NCBI GenBank assembly: GCA_003427395.1
Contig: BFEA01000645.1
Location: 267,022 to 294,370, forward strand
Source: Chara braunii
Taxonomy: Eukaryota > Streptophyta > Charophyceae > Charales > Characeae
Direction of reading: 5' to 3'
Length of the DNA stretch: 27,349 bases
Made by a program: the position numbers and the translations under genes. Of the stretch, positions 1 through 8,143 are shown one piece after another (within the stretch, counting starts at the first letter, position 1; each line of letters begins with the position of its first letter). Under the pieces are notes generated by a model that had not been told where the DNA came from, made no database searches, and saw nothing but the letters and a program-made list of their open reading frames with translations.

Positions 1-161
1 CAGGGGTTTGTAGGGGGAGGGGGCATTTTGTCAAATTTTGTGATTGACCCACCGTTTCTTTGAGCGACTTGTCCCTGTCCTCAAGAAGCTGCTTGTTCTC
101 ATGTGCAAGCTCATCGTACCGAGCCTTCAATGCGACCAACGCATGACTCTTCTTTGACTGC
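1..161 (-). CDS. Exon-like coiled-coil fragment, partial at window edge
   Basis: Reading the minus strand from about position 161 to 1 gives an open frame to the window edge with no stop. It contains a heptad-like charged stretch (ALKARYDELAHENKQLLEDR) typical of coiled coils. The frame is closed upstream by a TGA, but a pyrimidine-containing stretch ending in TTGAAACAG and then GCAG sits just where the coding-looking sequence starts, so this may be an internal exon entered through a 3' splice site. The product is unknown. It could be part of a host protein or of a transposon Gag; the coiled-coil Gag of Element B shows such regions are common in local transposons. I did not find its other exons. 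The function is not assignable. Confidence 0.33.
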
Positions 162-375
162 CTGTTTCAATAAAACCCAATGTAATCCAATCCACATCTG
201 TTTCAAATTGGTGGTGTGCAGGCTTTCTCCCTGGTCCTACCTAGGGAGTCTGGAGATGAAACTTGACGACAGACAGACAGTGCTCATCTGTGAAAAGTGA
301 GTCTAATGGAGAAACGGGCATCATCATCATCGTGAACCCCCCTACCATAGTACGCTCGTTCTTTTCATTGCACCA
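158..375. other. Unassigned spacer
   Basis: No gene is recognised. Around 320-360 there is one diverged copy (CATCATCATC, then CCCTACCATAGTACGCTCG) of a unit that recurs at 900-920 and 1030-1050 on the other side of the minisatellite. Confidence 0.4.
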
Positions 376-815
376 GTCAACCACTTAGCATCAAACACTC
401 AGTATCCAACCACTGGGTACCAACCACTTAGTACCAACCACTCAGTACCCAAGCACTTCAGTACCAACCCCTTACTAGAGAACCACTTAGTACCCACCAC
501 TTAGTACCTACACAACCACCGAGTACCCACCACTTCATACTAACCACCTAGTACCCGACCACTTAGTACCAACCACTTAGTACCCAAACACTTAGTACCC
601 ACCACTTAGTACCCACCACTTAGTACCGACCCCTTTAGTACCCAACCACTTAGTACCAACCACTTAGTACCAACCGCTTAGTGTGAACCACTTAGTACCC
701 AACCACTTATCACCCACCGCTTAGTACCCAACCACTTAATACACCAATCACTTGGTACCAAACCCTTAGTACCCACCACTTTGTATCAACCACTTAGTAC
801 CAACCACTTAGAACC
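376..815. repeat. Minisatellite, unit about 13-15 bp (ACCACTTAGTACC-type)
   Basis: About thirty imperfect head-to-tail copies of a unit built on CAACCACTTAGTACC, with small length changes (extra CA or a missing base) and substitutions. There are no conserved spacers, so it is not a CRISPR array. Short reading frames across it have no coding character. Confidence 0.9.
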
Positions 816-850
816 AGCACTTACTTGTCACCTCCCTACCTCCCTCCTCA

Positions 851-1075
851 TCATGGATACTAGAAGTTCTAGTATGTTAACTGACAGGTCAAACAATATT
901 GACCGTAGTATGCTCATACTAGAAGTTCCAGTGTGCTGTCATCATGATCGTAAATCATACACAACTTTCACTCACTCCTCATCCTCGACACTAGAACTTC
1001 TAGTGTATTGTCATCCTCATCATCATGAATCCCTATCGTGGTACGCTCATATTAGAGGTTCCAGTATATGTTGAC
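851..1075. repeat. Array of four palindromic 15-mers in 60-70 bp units
   Basis: Near-palindromes lie at 859-873 (ACTAGAAGTTCTAGT), 918-932, 990-1004 (ACTAGAACTTCTAGT) and 1051-1065. Each is followed by a GT(A/G)T-rich stretch and mostly by a TGTCATC or TTGACTGA word. Preceding sequence (CCGTAGTATGCTCATA, CGTGGTACGCTCATA) is also shared between copies. This is a degenerate tandem repeat with a palindromic core. Confidence 0.75.
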
Positions 1076-1098
1076 TGAGAGGTCAATCAAAGGTCAGA

Positions 1099-1199
1099 TT
1101 GGGGGGGGGGGGGGGGGGGAGGGGGAGGGGGAGGGGGAGGGGAAGGGGGAGAGGGGGACGGAGAGGGGGAGGGGGAAGGAGGTGGGGAAGTGGGGAGGT
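1099..1199. repeat. G-rich purine tract
   Basis: A run of about 20 G followed by GGGGGA-type repeats, almost pure purine on the plus strand for 100 bp. Peptides read through it are low complexity and not credible genes. Confidence 0.9.
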
Positions 1200-1213
1200 A
1201 AGTCAACCTCGTG

Positions 1214-1291
1214 TGCAAAGTTGCAAACCCTAGACCCTAAACCCTGGGTCTGCAACTTTGCAAACCCTAAGTCCTAAACCCTAAACCCTGG
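1214..1291. repeat. Telomere-like CCCTAAA words with a 12 bp inverted repeat
   Basis: TGCAAAGTTGCA (1214-1225) and its perfect reverse complement TGCAACTTTGCA (1251-1262) flank CCCTAGACCCTAAACCCTGGG. A second block (AACCCTAAGTCCTAAACCCTAAACCCTGGG-like, written here only in part) follows at 1263-1291. CCCTAAA is the common plant telomere unit. Only a few degenerate units are present, so this is an interstitial telomere-like remnant rather than a telomere. Confidence 0.7.
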
Positions 1292-1379
1292 GCATCCAGT
1301 GAAGCAAGAAACATTTGCTGATGGTGACCAGATTCACGACATGCCCAACCTTTCAACAACAGAAAAATTCCTCAGACAA

Positions 1380-1476
1380 ACCCAGACCGTTTTTTTTTTT
1401 TTTTTTAACTGATCAGAACAGATACTACACTTGATCTTAGCCAAAAGGCCGAGAAAGGTATTACCCAGACCGTTTT
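1380..1476 (-). pseudogene. U2: 3'-truncated U2 snRNA retropseudogene with A-tail and target duplication
   Basis: Positions 1461 down to 1407 on the minus strand read as the first ~55 nt of plant-type U2 snRNA: ATACCTTTCTCGG, then CCTTTTGGCTAAGATCAAG and TGTAGTATCTGTTC. It ends after ATCAGTT and continues directly into 16 A (1391-1406). The unit is bounded by a perfect 14 bp direct repeat ACCCAGACCGTTTT (1380-1393 and 1463-1476; the left copy overlaps the T-run). A correct 5' end, loss of the 3' part, an added A-tail and a target-site duplication are the hallmarks of LINE-type target-primed reverse transcription of an RNA. It lacks the Sm site, later stem-loops and any visible snRNA promoter (USE/TATA), so it should not make U2. 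I see one base unlike the usual sequence, G for T in TTCTGATCAG. Confidence 0.9.
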
Positions 1477-1479
1477 CTT

Positions 1480-2100
1480 TTTCCTTCTTTTCCTTTTTTT
1501 GGGGGGGTTAAAACAGGTCCTTATGGTCCTGCCTTAACCCTGCCTTATAAATAAGTTCAATTTTATAAATCTTTAATTTCTAATACTGACTGTTTTCCTT
1601 CCAGCTTTGGGGTCCCATTCTTGCACGAACAAGGGTCTGTTTTATCAACAGTTCCTGCAAGGCCCCAGACAGGACCAAGCCCAGAAACAGACCCCTGTTT
1701 ATCTTGGAAGGGTGTAGCAGGTCCTAGCTGCTTTTCCCCTCTACATTATCTTCTGTGCTTTTTTTTTGCTGCCTTTTGTTACATGCTGCGCCTGCACACG
1801 GGCCCCATTTCAGGGGCCCGATAATTGCTGAGGGGGCCCCAGGCCGCATGCCCATCAGACACGCGCCCTGGAGGCCCACGGTGGCCCTTAGGCTGCAGGT
1901 ACAGAATTACGACAGCATTCATTTATTTATTTATTTATTTGTTTATTGCTGTCCTATTTTTGTCTGTTCAGACGTCGTTTCGGACTCGCAGTCCCCAAGG
2001 CGATGCCTTGGACTGGGTACAGAGGCAGGGCCGATGGAGGCCAGGCGCGTTTTGGCGCCCTGCTGCATCAGCAGCACGGTCTGGATGCCCGGTAGGGGCC
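1480..2100. other. Unassigned, includes (ATTT)n tract
   Basis: No recognisable gene. There is a T-rich stretch at 1480-1510, a TTTA repeat near 1920-1945 and GC-rich sequence with many GGCCC/GGGCC words at 1800-2110. Open frames of up to 168 codons start here but lack recognisable motifs and overlap simple repeats. Confidence 0.4.
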
Positions 2101-2700
2101 CCGCCCGTGCGGGCCGTTTTCAGGCCAACGCAGATGCACACCCAGCTGGCCCAGCGCTACATATAGCTGGGCCTCAGCTGAGCAGACACACAGTTCGAGT
2201 AGCTCACTTCTTGGGCGACATGCTGCTGGACCAGCGCTGCGACACTACGGCGCTGTGCTAGGAGGTAGAAGTCGAGGCGTAGGTAGGCAGAGGGGCGGAG
2301 GCCATACCTGCAGCGGCGCACTTACCTTGCGCCATAGCTGGGACTCCGCACGCTGACCTGCACACGACGACGACGACGGTCAGTCACTGCGGCAGCTACT
2401 TGCAGGTGAGACAGCAAGGAGGACGACATCTTCTTCTTCTTCTTGTTCGTCTCGCCCTCCATCTCGTCTCTCTCCTTCCTCCTTCATCTCCTCCTCCTCT
2501 GTCTTCTTCTTCTTCTTCTCTTCAGAGAGAGAGAGAGAGAGATTACAGGCAGAGGGTACATCGGGCATTTGGCCCAGGATCTGATCCGACATTTTTGTGG
2601 CAGACATTGATTGGACAGTTGGCAAGGGACTATTTTTGGACTTCGCTATCGCGATCTTGGTCTTCTCCCTCGCCTCTCCCCCCATCTCTCATCCGTGGTA
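2100..2700 (+). other. Possible solo-LTR or promoter fragment (TATA-like, pyrimidine tract)
   Basis: CTACATATAGCTGGGCC near 2157 is TATA-like. It is followed by GCGCTGCGACACTACGGCGC, CTTACCTTGCGCCATAGCTGG (2321-2341, part shown) and a long CTT/CTC tract (2428-2522). The same order of sequence types (TATA-like word, AGCGCTGG words, ACTTACCTGGCTATGG, CTT tract) is found in the Element A LTRs. I could not align the two sequences directly or define ends, so membership in an LTR family is an inference. A GA run lies at 2523-2540. Confidence 0.25.
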
Positions 2701-3880
2701 TATCCACCATGTGCGTATGCAAGGAGGGACTTTTCTTCTGTGTACGCGGTCCCTCCTCCCTCTCTCACATGTGTGGTGTATGATGGGATGTCGTGTCAGT
2801 ACCAGACAGGTCAGGTCATATCTTTGAGTCTTCCACTGCGCTACATTGTGCTATTTTGTATGTATCGGGATATACATTGCTTGTTGATGCTTTGCTGACA
2901 TTGCATTGTCCATTCTAGTCCTTTTCATCACTCTGCGGATCCTTGGCTCCATATACGTTGCCCAACTAGGCATGTATCACTTTCTTTTCTTGAATATTAT
3001 TTTTCTTTAAACCACCACTACCTCCGAGCCTGTTTTTGCTGACCCTGATTTTCACTGCGCACCGAGGTTTGCCGAGCCTGGATTCCGTTTTGTTTCTTTT
3101 CTGGTACTCTCCTGAAAAAAAAGAAAAAAAAAATAACGGCCAGACTTTCAAAAAACGACCCACTCGCAGCCAAAAAAAAAAAAAAAAAAAAAAAAAAAAC
3201 CACCCCTTTGCTCTTGATACCTAGTAGATACCTAGCCCAAAGTCGTTGTGTGAGTATACCCTCAGTGAGGGCGTTATGGCAAGGGTGTCATGTCCACGAA
3301 AGCAGGAAGAGGGGAAAAAAAATTGAAACTGAACTTAGGGTGGGAAAGCGGGTTCATACATTCTGCAAAGTAATAGTGTGGGCATGCCCTCCTCCACAAA
3401 GTGTCAGCAGACCGTGGACTGCACCCTGTCTCCCTGGCGGGGCACCAAAAAAAAAAAAACTTTTAACGAAAACAAAACAGAAACAATATAGCGGTTAGAT
3501 ACGAACGTGTGAGTTTTGGTGCGAGTACAACTTGGTGCATGGCCTTTCCCGACATGATATTTTGTTTTTCTTTTTGTTTTTCGAAGGGGCCCTCAAGCAA
3601 CTGCCGAGCCTCGTCCAACCCCCGAAAAGTTCGGAAAAAGTGGGAAAACAGCCAGTTTTCCCATTTTTCCCAAGAGTGACAGAGGTAGTGGTGGTTTAAC
3701 CCAGACCAATTTGCGAGGATCAGAGCCCCTCCACATGTCGTAAAGGCCATGCGTGCCGCCCTAAGTGAAGGCGGGCCTGAACTTTTCCTGGCGGCCTATT
3801 TTTGGCCAGAACTGAGGCCACGGGGTGCGCGAGTTGGTTGCAGAGCGGGAGCTTCCAGAAGGGCCCCGCGTGGTAGATAC
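2700..3880. other. Unassigned, A-rich homopolymers
   Basis: No credible gene. Poly(A) of nearly 30 nt ends at 3199, with smaller A-runs at 3114-3132 and 3449-3460. I looked for a direct repeat bracketing the 3199 A-run, as for a retroposon, and found none. Open frames across 3463-3750 and elsewhere show no family motif. Confidence 0.4.
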
Positions 3881-3887
3881 CGCCTCG

Positions 3888-3950
3888 CAGCATCTTCAAC
3901 CACCGGGTAGCGCTTGACAGATGAAGACGCTACCCAGCTCTGAGATGCTG
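3888..3950. repeat. Nested inverted repeats (two 8 bp stems)
   Basis: CAGCATCT (3888-3895) pairs with AGATGCTG (3943-3950), and inside it GGGTAGCG (3905-3912) pairs with CGCTACCC (3928-3935). The internal loop is 9 and 7 nt and the terminal loop 15 nt. Both stems are perfect. The pattern is compatible with a structured RNA (for example one hairpin of an H/ACA-type RNA) or with a transposon hairpin, but I recognise no family. Confidence 0.5.
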
Positions 3951-3959
3951 TGGCCCAGA

Positions 3960-4740
3960 ACTCTTACTGTTGAGCCCCCGGCTATCCACCGCTTTTAATC
4001 CTGTTTGCATTGGTTCATAGATTTACGTGAAATAATTCCCAGAGCTTTGACTTGGAAGGGGCCGAGGGGCGCAGCTACTGGCACATGCCGCGCCAGTCCA
4101 GACAGGACCTGGCCAGCCAGCACTTTCCAACATAGGAAAGTGCCTGTCCTCCTCCAGGACACATTCTGGCTGGCATCTCATGTGGCAGTCCTGCAGGAGC
4201 GCACGACAAGCACGAGCGCTGGCTGGAGGGCTCACAAGGGCGCTGGAGAGAAGCTGCAGGGCGCAGCTGTGCACGCGGCCATAGCCAGGCCGCAGGTGCT
4301 GGAAACCAGTAGGGTATGGCGATGGTCTTCGGGTGGAGGAGGAAGAGCCTGTGGAGGGGACAGACATGGTGATGCATGGGCGCCGTCTTCATCGACATCG
4401 GGCTGCTGCGGAAGAGTGCTGATCGCATCATGTAGTTGTTAGGCTAGGATAGATTGCTGTCTGATGGTAGTCTGGGCGCCGAGCGCCATATAGAAGAGCG
4501 ACACTGGAGACACTAATGGTGGAGGCGAGTCAGGGCCTAACATTGACAATTGAGTTCATTGCTTTGCTCTTATTTGGTGTCTATCTTGGTGCATTCTGCT
4601 TTCCGTTCGACGCAAAACTATCTGGCTTTCAATGTGATGATGCAATCTGGATCTGCCATTCGCTCTGCTCATTTTCCTTGCAAAAGCAGGTAAAATAACT
4701 TCGAATTACCTGGGGCCAGTCAGTTCGACGATGCCATCTC
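3960..4740. other. Unassigned; includes 9 bp perfect hairpin
   Basis: GCACTTTCC (4120-4128) and GGAAAGTGC (4135-4143) form a perfect stem with a 6 nt loop. CCAGCCAG (4113-4120) and CTGGCTGG (from about 4167) add a further complementary pair. A 145-codon plus frame (4005-4442) overlaps open minus frames of similar length; none has a motif, so I call no gene. Confidence 0.4.
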
Positions 4741-4794
4741 AACGCTCTCACTCTTTTTTGTTTTTAAAGCAGATAGGAGAAAAGTACAGGACAG

Positions 4795-5582
4795 CAGGAA
4801 GGAGGAAGGAGAAGAGGAGGGCAATCAGTATGAGAACAGATGAGGGAGAAAAGGGAGGGAAGGAAGACAAGGGAGAAAACGGAGAAAACGGAGAAAACGG
4901 AGAAAACGGAGAAAACGGAGAAAACGGAGAAAATGGAGAAAACGGAGAAAATGGAGAACCGAGAAGGGAGAAGGGAGAAGGGAGAATGGAAGGGAAAAGG
5001 GAGACGGAAGTCGGGAGAAGGGAGAAGGCAGACACACAATTACGCCTGGGAGGAGAAACTCCCTGTGAAGCTGGTAGTATGTTGTCATTAAGTTATCGTG
5101 AACCTGCCCTGTTTTTCAACCAAGTTAATGCTTTTCTAAGGGTGAAAAGGGAGAAAAGGGAGAAAAGGGAGAAAAGGAAGAAGGGACAAGGGAGAAGGGA
5201 GAAGAGAGATGAAGGTAGAGTCAGTAGACAGAACGGAGAAGGAAGAAGGGAGGAGGGAGGAGGAAGGATGGAGAAAAGAGAGAAAAGGGGGGGAAAGGAT
5301 TAAAGGGAGAAAAGGGAGAAATGGGAGAAATGGGAGAAATGGGAGAAATGGGAGAAAAGGCAGCAAAGGGAGCAAAGGGAGCAAAGGGAGAAAATGGAGA
5401 AGGGAGAAGGTAGAGGGGAGGGGAGAAGGGAGAAGGGACGAGGGAGAACGGAGAAGGGAGGGAGAAAGGGGAAAAGGGAGAAACGGAGAAACGGGGAAAG
5501 GGAGACAGACAAAGAGCAAGGACTTGGAAGAAAACCTCCTTGTGAAGCTGGTAGTATGTTGTCATTAATTTATCGTGAAACT
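4795..5582. repeat. Purine-rich minisatellite in a 477 bp tandem duplication
   Basis: The plus strand is nearly all A and G. There are 9 bp arrays GGAGAAAAC (about 4873-4950), GGGAGAAAT (about 5310-5352) and GGGAGCAAA (about 5360-5388), plus irregular GGGAGAAG repeats. Two copies of a non-repetitive anchor, TGTGAAGCTGGTAGTATGTT and onward, occur at 5064 and 5541, so a purine block plus anchor has been duplicated as a unit of 477 bp. Long predicted frames here (190 codons and more) encode only Gly/Glu/Lys/Arg or Ser/Pro/Phe runs and are not genes. Confidence 0.85.
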
Positions 5583-5689
5583 GGCAACCTGCGACCACAT
5601 TCATGCTTCCTATGCATGAACGGAGCACCTGTGGGACTAGTCCACTAAGGATTGGGAGAGTCATGTCTAGTCACGTGGTTGCTATTTGA

Positions 5690-5840
5690 GTCTTTTTCTT
5701 TTCTTTCTTTTTCTTTTTCTTTTTCTTTTTCTTTTTCTTTTCTTTCTTTTTCTTTTTCTTTTTCTTTTTCTTTTTCTTTTTCTCGTTTTTCGTTTTTCGT
5801 TTTTTCCTTCTTTTTTCGTTTTTTTTCTTTTCCCCCCTGT
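5690..5840. repeat. TTTTTC pyrimidine tract
   Basis: About 140 bp of CTTTTT hexamer repeats, passing into TTTTTCG repeats near 5785. This is a microsatellite, and the reading frames across it are spurious. Confidence 0.9.
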
Positions 5841-6636
5841 TTATTGTCCTTACTTTGTCCAGAATGACACTTACTCTGCCAGAACGGCATATCTTAGTGA
5901 GGGGTCCTCCATGCCTGCTGCCGCAGCCACCTCCTTTTTTTCAATTGAAAAAAATGATGATGCCAATCAATCTGGTCTACCTCTCATCTCCATCATCGAC
6001 GACCCTCCCTCCCCATTCCTTTGAACGGAAACTTCCCTGAAGGTCCCTGAAGGTACCTCCCCTCTCATCGGCCGAAACCTCTCAGCACCATCATCATCGC
6101 TTCACTTCCCTTTCCTGAATGGATTTTCCTCGAATGAACGGAAACTTCCCTGAAAGTTCCTTGACTGAAAGGAAACTTCTTTCAGAGTGGACCGAAGGTT
6201 TCGTGAATCATCACTTCGATTGCCTTTTCAGGTCCCCTGCTCTGACTGCTCAAACGCTACAGTGAAGATGGACATGGCCCCTGCAAGCAAGGATGGTACA
6301 CACAAATCGAGAAAGAGATCTTTTTGTGATTTGCTCTTATAATCTGTGACCTTTTTCTGTGCACGGCCCAGACAAAAAAAAAGGGAAGCCCCACCCATAC
6401 AATACCAGGCTGGGCAAACAGACTGAGGGGGCCAAAAAAAAAGTGAGTAGCCGGGCCAAAAGAAAAAAGGGATGACCCCACCCATACATACAATACCAGG
6501 CTGGGCAAACAGAGTGAGGGGGGACCCCAGGGTTCCCCAAGCCTGTTTCCCCAGGTCAGAGCTACCGAATTCACCCCAATAGAACACCCAGTCATTCTGG
6601 CTGCATCTTGACTGGAAGTCAGCCCAAATACGGCTA
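5841..6636. other. Unassigned, with short direct duplications
   Basis: No gene recognised. GAACGGAAACTTCCCTGAA occurs at 6023-6041 and again near 6137-6155. A 91 bp tandem duplication carries AATACCAGGCTGGGCAAACA at 6401 and 6492, each preceded by CCCACCCATAC and an A-run. Minus-strand frames of up to 140 codons cover the duplication but repeat themselves and show no domain. Confidence 0.5.
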
Positions 6637-6959
6637 TAATGACCCGGCATTCTATTCGGGTGAAGGTGGTAGGCCGGAGCTAGGCCGGACCTCAGCCGCA
6701 GCCCGGTAACCCAAATAGCCGGGCTGAAGAGTACCCGGACGAGGTCCCATTTGCCCGTATACTTTGTCCCCTGGCCCTCGGGCCGTCTTCGCGGGCCTAC
6801 GCCACTCAGGTATTGCTCTCTTCATGGCTTGATTAAGGCTCAAGATGAATAACTGAAAGGCATTCCACGATGCAGACCCCACATTCCAATCTCAGGGTCA
6901 AACTTCCCAGGCTGAGAGGGGCCAGGTCGGCCAGTTTCAGAAAGGTAACGTCGGGTACC
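6637..6959. other. Unassigned, starts with an LTR-terminus-like word
   Basis: TAATGACCCG at 6637-6646 equals the first ten bases of the Element A LTRs, but the following sequence does not align with them. The rest (GC-rich, many CCGG words) has no recognisable gene. Confidence 0.3.
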
Positions 6960-7200
6960 CCAGAGGTCAAGTCCGACAGGTAACCGGTCAACAGTCACAC
7001 CCAAGAGGCAACCATCACATCCCATAAGCAAAAGTCACGTCCCACAGTCAAAGGTTGTGTCTCACAGGCAAAAGTCACATCTCACAGGCGAAAGTCACAT
7101 CTCACAGGCAAAAGTCACATCTCACAGCCAAAGGTCATATCCCACAGGCAAGGGTCATGATTCACAGTCAAGAGTCACGTTCCACAGACCCAAAAGCAGC
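6960..7200. repeat. 20 bp minisatellite abutting Element B
   Basis: Around twelve copies of a 20 bp unit of the type TCTCACAGGCAAAAGTCACA, in near-perfect 20 bp register between 7021 and 7160 and degenerate at both ends. It ends 25 bp before the LTR edge at 7225. Confidence 0.85.
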
Positions 7201-7224
7201 AGCACACCAAGGAAAACCCAGGAA

Positions 7225-7491
7225 TGAAATCAGACTGCAACTCCAGACTCACTTGCAACATGCACACATGGGCGAACTGATTGAAAACCAACTTCTTCAA
7301 CTCCGAATCAACACTGAACTTGCATTGGCGCCTTGCGCCCACACAGAAAACTCAGCGATATGTCTTCCACCCAAATCTCAGTCCAGAACAACTGTACAAC
7401 TCACGGCTGTGGCCGCCGAACACTGTATCCACCACCAGCCTCACTCTCCCTTATGCACGCATGTACGAGGATCTACGCTGAATGTCCACGC

Positions 7492-7534
<43 letters not shown>

Positions 7535-7818
7535 TACACCGAGTTGACGTCAACAGCTCGGCAGCTATGGCCGCTGTCGTCTTCCTCCTCCTCGCTATGG
7601 CTGTCTTCGTCTTCTTCACTGCCCACTTCCGCTCCGGGCACCTGCAGACCTCCACGCACAAGTCACTAAGCCAGCGCTTCCCCATGGCTCACAGGCGATT
7701 GCATGAATGGCTGGACGCTGCCTCTTTATTCATACTGCTCCGGAGGTGGCCTGGGCCTGGGCCCCAAACCGCGTGGGCCTGGGCCCCAAACCACGTGAGG
7801 GCCTGGGCTGCCCAAACC
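7225..7818 (-). repeat. Element B 3' LTR (truncated at its start)
   Basis: Matches 11975-12547 closely by eye, from TGAAATCAGACTGC to GCTGCCCAAACC. It holds a longer AC microsatellite (about 7496-7532) than the other copy. On the minus strand AGTATGAATAAAGA (7723-7736) is the diverged TATA-like element. The matching ends at 7818, where RT coding sequence begins, so the upstream part of U3 has been lost. Confidence 0.85.
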
Positions 7819-8143
7819 GACATTCTTTATAATTATGGCGTTCAGGCCCCTGTAGTCTATACACAAACGTAACTCTCCCTCTTTCCTGGGGACGAAACAA
7901 AATAGGTGCGCTAAAAGGAGATGAACTGGGCCTAATCCATCCTTTCTCTAAGAGTTCATCTAACTGTTTAAGAAGCTCCTCCAGTTCTTTGGGAGACATC
8001 CTATAAACTGCCCCTTTGGGCGTTCTACTGCCAGGTTCAATCTCTATACAATGCTGGATAGGCATTGGCACCACTCCTGAACGTGCCTCAGATAAGTCCT
8101 TATACTCCTCCAGCAGACTGGCAATAGTGGGATGGCTTCCTTT
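7819..8143 (-). pseudogene. Element B reverse transcriptase, N-terminal fragment
   Basis: Minus-strand frame with the usual start of Ty3/gypsy RT: PIQHCIEIEPGS, YRMSPKELEELLKQLDELL and EKGWIRPSSSPFSAPILF, followed by a degenerate FVYRLQGPE where CVDYRxLN is normal. It covers only the fingers region. The palm with YxDD, the thumb, RNase H and integrase are missing because the frame runs at about 7819 into LTR sequence. It overlaps the protease frame through a frameshift near 8140, where Ty3 pol normally has one continuous frame. It has no polymerase activity. Confidence 0.85.

Noticed and set aside
376-815. CRISPR-like appearance of a short repeated unit
   Set aside because: Units are 13-15 bp head to tail with no unique spacers; the context is a eukaryotic repeat region.
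859-1004. Heat-shock elements in the palindromes
   Set aside because: GAA and TTC are separated by one base, whereas the heat-shock element needs two.
1407-1461. Functional U2 snRNA gene
   Set aside because: Only the first ~55 nt are present and they run straight into an A-tail; Sm site and 3' stem-loops are missing.
2380-2783. Opposed ORFs of 101 and 127 codons
   Set aside because: They mirror each other across a CTT/GA tract and have no motif.
3171-3199. Poly(A) as the tail of a processed retroposon
   Set aside because: No bracketing direct repeat and no recognisable body upstream.
4005-4442. 145-codon plus ORF with overlapping minus ORFs
   Set aside because: GC-rich region open in several frames; no domain and no family resemblance.
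4731-5568. Long ORFs (up to 190 codons) in the purine array
   Set aside because: Frames are open only because the repeat lacks stop codons; peptides are pure repeat and exist on both strands.
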